Below are positions 7,887 to 14,217 of a stretch of DNA of 17,233 bases, piece by piece. This DNA is from an uncultured Selenomonadaceae bacterium (GTDB lineage: Bacteria > Bacillota > Negativicutes > Selenomonadales > Selenomonadaceae). The translations under genes were made by a program, and so were the position numbers. Numbering within the stretch: position 1 is the first letter of the stretch; every line of letters begins with the position of its first letter. Below the pieces are notes generated by a model. That model did not search any database. It had not been told where the DNA came from and was given only the letters and a program-made list of their open reading frames with translations. The DNA lies in assembly GCA_905233325.1 (NCBI GenBank), contig CAJODU010000026.1, forward strand, positions 1 through 17,233. Direction: 5' to 3'.

Positions 7887-9267
7887 TTTCCTTCACCTTT
7901 GATATTAACGCCTCAATCTCAGCGATTCGGGCATAAACTCTGTCAGCTATCCTTGCAAAGTAGGCTTTATCGTGAGCCTCACCTTCCAGCTTGTTCCAGA
8001 CTTCCAAAGATTTTTTCAACTCACGATAACCTTCGGCAATGTGATTGTTGTCACACATTATCATGGCACGCTCTGCATAAAACTCAGGACACTGCGGCAG
8101 TGCCTTGATAGCCTCAGTGGTGATCTTGACAATATTCTCAATGGGCTTTTTCAGAATATACATTGATTTAATCATATCGCGATAGAGTTTGTCGGTTTTA
8201 TAGCCGGCTTTGATTGCCAACTTTCCATACTTCAACGCATTTTCATAGTCGCCCATATCAGCATAGCAGCTTGACAATTCGGCGTCATGCTGCGGCTTGT
8301 GTCCGTTGATCTGCATATCAAGATTGACCTTGACTATATCACGCTTGCAATAGCTGACGTTTGCATCTTTGGGACGCTTGAGTTTTTCAAGAAGGATTCC
8401 CTGCTGATCGTAGAAGAAGGGAATGTTGGGGAGGGCTTGAATCGCCTCGTCAAGGAATTTCAAGCAATCTTCAACAGGGTACTTCAACTCATACATAGCC
8501 TTGAGAGCGTGGACGAACGGAGCCTCAGGGTTGGTGATAATCGCGGTGTAATTTTTGGCGGCACGTTTCGCGTAGACAAGAGCATTTTCATAGTCACCAA
8601 GCCCCAGATAGCAGCTTGCAAAGGACATATCCTGCTGAACTCTGTAGCCGTATTTTTCAACCTCAAGCTCAAGAATACGCAGATTGCGCCTGTACTTGTC
8701 CTCGTGAAGGGTTGCACTGTAGCCGGTGTGATAGATTGTCAAGTCGTCGCCGCTGTAGATGTAGGGCAAATCGCCACCTTCGATATTTTCAAGATTTTCG
8801 TGAATCATTCCGCGATAGCGCAGATATTTGACATTGCGGAAAATCCTCAAATCATTGTTTCGGTTGATCTCTTTGTTATTGTTGTCAGCATCAATATTGA
8901 TTCGCGGTATAATTATAGTGGTCTCGTTGGCGAGTTTTTCGATAGCAGGACGCACCCTATCGGGATAAGCAAAAAACTCATCAGCGTCAAGGAATATGAT
9001 CCAATCGCCGTTTGCGTTGTCAATGGCGAGGTTGCGCGGTGTGCTGAAATCGTCCTGCCACGTCGTCTTGATAACTTTTGCACCGTAGGACTCGGCAAGC
9101 TCAATCGTCCTATCAGTGGAGCCGGTATCAACGACAATAATTTCATCAACCGCCGACTTCAGACTATCAATAGAACGCGGCAGGGTTTTCTCCTCATTCT
9201 TGACGATGTAGCAGGCGGATATTTTGATTTTAGATTTAATTTTCTTAGTCGGTTTCAATTTTCTCAT
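7873..9267 (-). CDS. GT2 glycosyltransferase with an extended, duplicated TPR region
   Basis: A 464-residue paralogue of its neighbours. The GT2 domain (about 14-190) shows KNEE 23-26, VVDTGSTD 45-52, DDFSTPRN 72-79, the metal-binding DADEFF 94-99 and IYHTGYS 178-184. The C-terminal half is longer than in the 377- and 380-residue neighbours because it holds two similar TPR blocks, about 205-300 (SCYLGLGDYENAL) and 322-455 (SSCYADMGDYENAL, then PEFYAERA). The second block is introduced by GHKPQHD, which is almost the phrase found in the preceding gene, suggesting module exchange. ATG at 9267 follows AAGGTGAAG, one base after the upstream stop. The stop TAA lies inside the first codons of the next gene (14-bp overlap). 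Cytoplasmic, no signal peptide; donor and acceptor unknown. Confidence 0.88.
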   Translation of the reverse strand: MRKLKPTKKIKSKIKISACYIVKNEEKTLPRSIDSLKSAVDEIIVVDTGSTDRTIELAESYGAKVIKTTWQDDFSTPRNLAIDNANGDWIIFLDADEFFAYPDRVRPAIEKLANETTIIIPRINIDADNNNKEINRNNDLRIFRNVKYLRYRGMIHENLENIEGGDLPYIYSGDDLTIYHTGYSATLHEDKYRRNLRILELEVEKYGYRVQQDMSFASCYLGLGDYENALVYAKRAAKNYTAIITNPEAPFVHALKAMYELKYPVEDCLKFLDEAIQALPNIPFFYDQQGILLEKLKRPKDANVSYCKRDIVKVNLDMQINGHKPQHDAELSSCYADMGDYENALKYGKLAIKAGYKTDKLYRDMIKSMYILKKPIENIVKITTEAIKALPQCPEFYAERAMIMCDNNHIAEGYRELKKSLEVWNKLEGEAHDKAYFARIADRVYARIAEIEALISKVKENAKD

Positions 9268-9268
9268 A

Positions 9269-10402
9269 TTACTTCACCTTTTGATATTGAAGGGCTAAAT
9301 TTTGATACATTTGATTGTGGGGTGCGATTTTGATAGCCTCTGCAATATTTTTCTTTGCCTCTTTGATGTTGCCCTTGAGCCTCTCCAGCTCCGCAAGCTG
9401 CGCATAGACTACATCTCTGATTCTCGGATAGTATGAATTTTCGTAAGTATCGCCGGACATATTCTCCCACATAGTCAAGGATTTTTTAAAGTTATCGTAA
9501 GCCTCATCAAGGCGATTCAAATCACAAAGAGTTATTGCTTTTTCGGCGTAAAATTCCGGCAACTGCGGCAAAATCTCATTTGCCTCTTCAATTACCTTCA
9601 AAACTTCCTCATCAGGCTGATTCAAATTTCTCATAGCATTCATAAGGTTGCGATATAAACGACCGCGCCCCGTCAGTTCCTTAGTCGAAGAATGAAGAGC
9701 CTTCGTAACGTAATGAATGACCTTTTCATAATCACCAAGTCCCATATAACAGTCAGCTAAAGTTATATCATGCTGCGGACGGTGGCCCAGGGTTTTCTCT
9801 TCCTGCTCAATGAGTTCAAGGTTGCGCTGAAGTTTCTGCTTGATCTTTGAGGCGGCATAGCCGGTGTGATAGATTGTCAGATCACTGCTGCCGAAGATGT
9901 AGGGCATTTTGCCGTTTTTGATATTTGTCAAGTGTTCGTGGATCAGTCCTCTATATCTCAAATAATCAACATTTTTGAAAATTCTCATGCTCCAGTCGTG
10001 GTTGAGTTCGCGATTTTCTTCCTCGTCAATGTCAATGCGCGGAATGATTATAGTTGTGCTGTCGGCGAATTTGGTAATGGCGGAGCGGACTTTACCCGGT
10101 GAGGCGAAGTATTCATCAGCATCGAGAAAGATTATCCAATCGCCCGCTGCGGCGTCAATAGCCATATTCCGCGGTGTTGAGAAGTCATCTTTCCAAGGCG
10201 TTTGAATGATTTTGGCGTTGAAGGTTTCTGCGATCTCAATCGTCCTGTCAGTGGAACCGGTATCAACGACGATTATTTCATCAGCCGCGAGTTTCACGCT
10301 CTCCAACGAACGCGGTAAATTTTCCTCTTCATTTTTGACCATATAGCAAGCGGTGATTTTTAATTTAGATTTTGCCTTCTTGCTCGGTTTCAACTTTCGC
10401 AT
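9269..10402 (-). CDS. GT2 glycosyltransferase with C-terminal TPR helices
   Basis: A 377-residue single-module enzyme. MRKLKPSKK leader, then KNEE at 23-26, VVDTGSTD at 45-52, DDFSTPRN at 72-79, metal-binding DADEYF at 94-99, YRGLIHEH and IYHTGYA, followed by TPR-like helices (LADCYMGLGDYEK, PEFYAEKA, RLDEAYDNFKKSL) to the C-terminus. The frame is open further upstream to 10585, but that extension is antisense-like overlap with the previous gene. The ATG at 10402 is preceded by AAGGAAG, yields the shared leader, and starts one base after the upstream stop, so it is the true start. Translationally coupled member of the operon. Function inferred as sugar transfer from a nucleotide-sugar to a protein or glycan acceptor. 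Confidence 0.9.
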   Translation of the reverse strand: MRKLKPSKKAKSKLKITACYMVKNEEENLPRSLESVKLAADEIIVVDTGSTDRTIEIAETFNAKIIQTPWKDDFSTPRNMAIDAAAGDWIIFLDADEYFASPGKVRSAITKFADSTTIIIPRIDIDEEENRELNHDWSMRIFKNVDYLRYRGLIHEHLTNIKNGKMPYIFGSSDLTIYHTGYAASKIKQKLQRNLELIEQEEKTLGHRPQHDITLADCYMGLGDYEKVIHYVTKALHSSTKELTGRGRLYRNLMNAMRNLNQPDEEVLKVIEEANEILPQLPEFYAEKAITLCDLNRLDEAYDNFKKSLTMWENMSGDTYENSYYPRIRDVVYAQLAELERLKGNIKEAKKNIAEAIKIAPHNQMYQNLALQYQKVK

Positions 10403-10403
10403 A

Positions 10404-11546
10404 TTAAATCTTCCTTTGATAATCGGCAGCCATTTCACGATAATTTTTATTGTCGGGTACGAGTCTGATTGCCTCTTTAATATTATATAGTGCCTGTTTG
10501 AAGTTGCCGACATAGGCCTCAATCTCAGCAAGCCGCATATAGACCTTATCAGCCGCACCGGCAAAGTAGGATTCTTCATGGACATCGCTGCTCATTTTTT
10601 TCCATACTTCAAGCGATTTATGCAAACTCAAATAGGCCTCGTCCAATCTGTCAAGACCGCAAAGGATCATTCCACGCTCGGCATAAAACTCAGGCAACGT
10701 CGGTAAATTTTTGATTGCCTCGTCAGCGACTTTCAACATATCTTCATCAGTATAATGCAGCTCTCTCATGGCGTTGAGGATTTTGTGATAGAGATTGCCG
10801 CGGCTTGCTACTGCCTCAACATCAGAATTGAGTGCCTTCTGTGCATGATAGAGGGACTTTTCAAAATCCTTCAGACCTGCATAACAGTCAGCAAGAGCAA
10901 TGTCGTGCTTGATCTCGTGTCCGTACTTTTTAGCCTCAAGCTCAATCAAGGCGAGGTTGCGGCGAAGTTTACTTTCAATCACCCGCGAACCATAGCCGGT
11001 GTGATAGATCGTCAAATCTTCATTGCCGAAGGTATAGTCCAATCTTTCGTGCTTTATATCCGTGATATTTTCGTGAATAAGACCGCGGTATCTCAAATGT
11101 GGAGCATTTTTGAATATCCTGGCACACCAATCGCGGCTCATTTCACTATTGCCGCTTGCCTCGTCAATGTTGATTCTCGGTATCAATATAGCGTCTTTGC
11201 CGGTGAATTTTTCGATAGAAGTTCTAACTTTTTTCGGATTGACAAAAAATTCATCAGCATCAAGAAAAATAATCCAATCGCCGGTTGCAGCATCAATCGC
11301 CATATTTCTGGGCGTTGAGAAATCATCTTGCCAAGCGGTTTGAATGATTTTAGCGTCGAAGGATTCTGCAATCTCAATAGTCCTGTCAGTTGAGCCGGTG
11401 TCAACGACGATTATCTCATCAGCCGCAAGTCTCACACTTTCCAGCGAATGCGGCAGATTTTTTTCCTCATTCTTGACCATACAGCAAGCTGATATTTTCA
11501 GCGTCGATTTTGACTTGATTTTTTTTGTGGGCTTTAACTTTCGCAT
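10404..11546 (-). CDS. GT2 glycosyltransferase with C-terminal TPR helices
   Basis: First of the operon's glycosyltransferases, 380 residues. It has the MRKLKPTKK leader, KNEE at 25-28, VVDTGSTD at 47-54, DDFSTPRN at 74-81, metal-binding DADEFF at 96-101, RYRGLIHEN and IYHTGYG, then TPR-like helices including LADCYAGLKDFEKSL, PEFYAERGMILCGLDRLDEAY and a last helix pair around YNIKEAIRLVPDN. Its ATG shares one base with the stop of the upstream membrane-protein gene (TAATG), with AGAGG just upstream, so translation is coupled. It is closest in layout to the 377-residue neighbour, indicating tandem duplication. Cytoplasmic; donor sugar and acceptor not determinable from sequence. Confidence 0.9.
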   Translation of the reverse strand: MRKLKPTKKIKSKSTLKISACCMVKNEEKNLPHSLESVRLAADEIIVVDTGSTDRTIEIAESFDAKIIQTAWQDDFSTPRNMAIDAATGDWIIFLDADEFFVNPKKVRTSIEKFTGKDAILIPRINIDEASGNSEMSRDWCARIFKNAPHLRYRGLIHENITDIKHERLDYTFGNEDLTIYHTGYGSRVIESKLRRNLALIELEAKKYGHEIKHDIALADCYAGLKDFEKSLYHAQKALNSDVEAVASRGNLYHKILNAMRELHYTDEDMLKVADEAIKNLPTLPEFYAERGMILCGLDRLDEAYLSLHKSLEVWKKMSSDVHEESYFAGAADKVYMRLAEIEAYVGNFKQALYNIKEAIRLVPDNKNYREMAADYQRKI

Positions 11547-11752
11547 TACGGCTGCCTCTTATTGTTATGGTATCTTTGAAAAGTTCGTATAAGTAAAAAT
11601 GCTAGTATTGCTCCGGCGAAGATGTATATATCTTTTTCGTGTACGAGATCGTCCATTCCATTTTCAGTGACTTTAACATATATTGCCATCGCCACAAGAA
11701 TAACTACCAATATATTTGATATAAGCCGCCCGTGAGCTTTTAAAAAATTCAT
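11546..11752 (-). CDS. Small two-helix membrane protein heading the glycosyltransferase operon
   Basis: A 68-residue protein with two predicted membrane helices, about 12-27 (SNILVVILVAMAIYV) and 44-61 (YIFAGAILAFLLIRTF), separated by a short acidic loop and ending in a basic tail (RYHNNKRQP). The frame is open to an ATG at 11785, but AGGTGG lies 7 bases before the ATG at 11752 and no site precedes 11785, so the shorter form is preferred. The stop overlaps the next gene's ATG by one base, placing it firmly in the operon. I do not recognise a family. It might anchor or organise the cytoplasmic glycosyltransferases at the membrane; that is a guess from position only. Confidence 0.7.
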   Translation of the reverse strand: MNFLKAHGRLISNILVVILVAMAIYVKVTENGMDDLVHEKDIYIFAGAILAFLLIRTFQRYHNNKRQP

Positions 11753-11778
11753 CACAACACCACCTGAATGAAAGATTA

Positions 11779-11807
11779 TTGACATTATTGTCTAAATTGT
11801 GTATAGT
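11779..11807 (+). promoter_or_regulatory. Sigma-A-type promoter for the YgbA_NO-family gene
   Basis: TTGACA (11779-11784), a 17-base spacer and TATAGT (11802-11807) match the housekeeping consensus closely. Transcription would begin near 11814, about 31 bases before the start at 11845. A short dyad GACA-N4-TGTC (11781-11792) overlaps the -35 box and could be an operator, but its arms are only four bases, so this is weak. No convincing minus-strand promoter for the divergent glycosyltransferase operon is visible in the same interval. Confidence 0.75.
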
Positions 11808-11844
11808 CTATAAGTAATATGAAATATAAATGGAGAGATTTTTA

Positions 11845-12357
11845 ATGGGAATTTTAGATAAGATTAAGAGTTTCCTTCCAAAGAGGAAAGAGCCTGAATT
11901 AAAGAATAATGTACCGAAAGAGAAGGAAAATATACGCAAGACTTTTGGCGTCTACTGTCGCAACAACCACAATACCGAGGGCGATAAACTCTGCGCGAAG
12001 TGTACTGCACTTTTGACTACAGTCTTCACAAAGATCGGACGCTGTCCCTATGGAATCGGCAAGCCCATCTGTGAAAAATGTGAAACTCCTTGTTTCGGTG
12101 AAAATGCCACCAAAGAATTTAGAAACATAATGAGCAGCTCTCAACGTAAAATGTTGATGTCTCACCCAATGATGACTATCAAGCACAAACTGCAAGGTCT
12201 GGGCGTTGACTATGCAAAGCAGGAGAGGGATAAAAAATCAACCGAGAAACAAAAGCAGGACGAAGAGAAAATCAAGAATAAAATCAACAATGCAATGAAG
12301 TCCCCAAAGTCTTCCAAATCAAAATCTAAAGCCAAATCCAAGAAAAAGAAGAAGTAA
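11845..12357 (+). CDS. YgbA_NO-type (nitrous-oxide-stimulated promoter family) cysteine-rich protein
   Basis: A 170-residue soluble protein. The central part matches the small family named after a nitrous-oxide-stimulated promoter (YgbA/PF11756-like). Its conserved Cys/His pattern includes C38 and H42 (YCRNNH), C50-x2-C53 (LCAKC), C67 (GRCPYG), C76-x2-C79 (KPICEKC) and C83 (PCFG), followed by the SHP motif with H107 and H114. These suggest a metal or iron-sulfur site; the molecular role of the family is not established, though in other bacteria members are linked to nitrosative stress. The ATG at 11845 is preferred over 11830 because GGAGAG sits 7 bases upstream. Unusual: a highly charged tail from about 125, ending in a Lys/Ser-rich stretch with five terminal lysines, beyond the usual family core. 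Stop lies 2 bases from the convergent uma2 stop. Confidence 0.75.
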   Translation: MGILDKIKSFLPKRKEPELKNNVPKEKENIRKTFGVYCRNNHNTEGDKLCAKCTALLTTVFTKIGRCPYGIGKPICEKCETPCFGENATKEFRNIMSSSQRKMLMSHPMMTIKHKLQGLGVDYAKQERDKKSTEKQKQDEEKIKNKINNAMKSPKSSKSKSKAKSKKKKK

Positions 12358-12359
12358 CA

Positions 12360-12938
12360 TCAAATATCATAGAATACATCAGCAACGTCAACAATCAGAT
12401 CATCAAAGATAGAAACTTTAATATCATTTTTGATCTCGCTGCGCTCTGATTCTTCCAGCATCTCCAGCTCTTGATCTGTATAAACGTGATAAACATAATC
12501 CAGATTAAATTTACCGTCAATCAAGTGATAAACCTGCACGGACTTGTCAACGTGATTGACAATCCAATATTCTTTGACGCCATTTTTTTCGTAGGCGTCT
12601 TTTTTTACGCCCATATCATTTTTGGCGGTTGAAGGTGAAAGAATTTCAACGACCAAATCAGGTGTACCATAAACCGCACCGCCACTTTTAATGATATTAC
12701 GATCACGAATGATCATAACGTCCGGTCTGAATACATTGTTACCATCAGGCAAATGAACATCAATATCACCAAAAACCACGCCGCATTTATTTCTACGGCA
12801 ATAATTACCAAAAACAACAACCAAATTGGTATCAATAAAAAAATGTTCTGAAACTGCACTCGGTGCCATAATATTCTTCACTCCTTCGATAGTCTCATAA
12901 CGCTCAACATAGTCAAGACCGTAAGCTAAATTTGTCAC
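12360..12938 (-). CDS. Uma2-family protein (PD-(D/E)XK nuclease-like, DUF820)
   Basis: A 192-residue member of the Uma2/DUF820 family, which has a restriction-endonuclease-like fold; biological roles are mostly unknown. The sequence shows the family pattern in order: VFRPDVMII (first acidic residue), APDLVVE-equivalent TPDLVVEILSPSTAKND (second acidic residue, then the SPST turn), and KKDAYEKNGVKEYWIV (lysine and the YWIV strand). All expected active-site positions are present, so it could be catalytically competent. Two GTG codons are possible: the one at 12938 is preferred because AGGAG lies about 10 bases upstream, while the one at 12947 is only one base from that AGGAG. It follows ftsW by about 32 bases on the same strand. 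It may be a passenger at the end of the operon. Confidence 0.85.
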   Translation of the reverse strand: MTNLAYGLDYVERYETIEGVKNIMAPSAVSEHFFIDTNLVVVFGNYCRRNKCGVVFGDIDVHLPDGNNVFRPDVMIIRDRNIIKSGGAVYGTPDLVVEILSPSTAKNDMGVKKDAYEKNGVKEYWIVNHVDKSVQVYHLIDGKFNLDYVYHVYTDQELEMLEESERSEIKNDIKVSIFDDLIVDVADVFYDI

Positions 12939-12970
12939 AACAATCACGCTCCTGTTATCAATAATCGAAG

Positions 12971-14196
12971 TTACCTTTTAGCCGGTGCCGGAATTTGAGA
13001 ATCCAAGCTGAACTCACTCGGAGGCGGCGGCTGCTCACCGGCAAGTATTTTTTTCTGTATTTCCTGCTCACCTTGCCGACCTATATTAACCAAGATACCT
13101 ATTGATGCCATTGTTACAATCAGCGATGTACCGCCATAACTGATAAACGGCAGAGGCACGCCGACAACGGGGAACATACCGCCGACCATCAAGAGGTTTG
13201 CAATCGCTTGACCGACAATCAATATCATTATCCCCATCGAAAGTATCTGACCATAGGTATCTTTTGCTTTATTTGCAACCCTGGCACTGTAGATTGCAAG
13301 TGCAGCAAAGAGCAAGAATACAAACAAGGCACCTAAAAATCCATTCTCTTGACAAAAAATCGCAAAGGCAAAATCTGTGTGAGCTTCCGGCAGATAATCA
13401 TATTTACTGACACCGACGCCGAGACCCATTCCCGTCAATTCACCGCTGCCTATTGCCGAAAGTGATTGCCCATATTTTGCGCATCAGACCAAGGATCAAA
13501 AGTTACTTTCAACCTCTCAATTCTGTAAGGCTGCCTCAATATCATCAGAATTGATCCTGCTATTACAGATCCGACCATTATCCATAATTTTCGCGGCTCA
13601 AGTCCGACGACTATCATCATAAAGATCGGCACGCCAAGTATTATACAGGCTGTCCCCATATCCGGCTCCTGCTCTGTCAAGACGAACATTAAAGCAATCA
13701 ATCCCATTTGAGGCGTTAATATATCAATCTTTCGTTTAGCGTTGACTTGATAAGCCAAATATGCACTGCTTATCATTATTGATACGAGTTTCGCCATCTC
13801 CGCCGGTTGGAACTGTGTCACGCCGAGTGGCAGCCACCTCTTCGCACCGTTGACGGAAGGACCTACAATCAACACCAACACCAGGCAAATAATGGTAAAT
13901 CCAAGCATAATTGGCATATACTTTCGCCAAACATGATAGTCAAAATTAAAGCAGCAGGCAAAGGCAACCATACCTATAACAATGTTAATCACATGACGCT
14001 TGAGGAAGAAGTAAGGCGTATCAAAATCCGCCTCGGCGATTATAAAGCTGGAACTGAAGACATTGATGGTGCCTAAAATCAGCAGTACAAACATTATACC
14101 GATGATGGCCTCCATGTCGTTGTTCCAGAATTTTTTTCTTTCATGTTGAGCAGGGTGGCTTTTTTTTGTTGAAGTGTTTGTTTTATTTTCAGGCAA
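12971..14196 (-). pseudogene. ftsW: FtsW/RodA/SpoVE-family peptidoglycan glycosyltransferase, frameshifted
   Basis: SEDS-family membrane glycosyltransferase that polymerises lipid II during division. The 5' part (14196-13450) has several membrane helices plus the signatures GPSVNGAKRWLPLG, FQPAEMAKL and TEQEPDMGTA. The 3' part (to 12971) has YLPEAHTDFAFAI and GVPLPFISYGGTSL, which point to FtsW rather than RodA. Between DPWSDAQNMG and QSLSAIGSG the family normally has about four more residues (YQLV-like). Here those are missing and the frame shifts, consistent with loss of 13 bases at about 13468-13470, so reading frame 1 ends at a TAG at 13450. TTG at 14196 with AAGGTGA upstream is a better start than ATG 14211, which has no ribosome site. 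Either a real inactivation (another SEDS copy would be needed) or an assembly error. Confidence 0.85.
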
Positions 14197-14217
14197 TGTA
14201 TCACCTTCCATTAAATG

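Noticed and set aside
8287..9333. 348-aa plus-strand open frame inside the 464-aa GT2 gene
   Set aside because: Antisense to clear GT2 motifs. Similar hydrophobic shadow frames appear opposite every paralogue, as expected from mirrored codons.
9269..10585. 438-aa form of the second GT2 gene, starting at 10585
   Set aside because: The extra 61 residues overlap the preceding gene out of frame, and the ATG at 10402 has AAGGAAG and gives the shared MRKLK leader.
2390..11752. CRISPR or short tandem-repeat array
   Set aside because: Repeated motifs are far apart (about 1 kb), lie in coding sequence and correspond to conserved protein motifs, so they reflect gene duplication.
11753..11829. Minus-strand promoter for the glycosyltransferase operon
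   Set aside because: Several TATACA/AATAAT-like boxes exist but none has a matching -35 at the correct distance.
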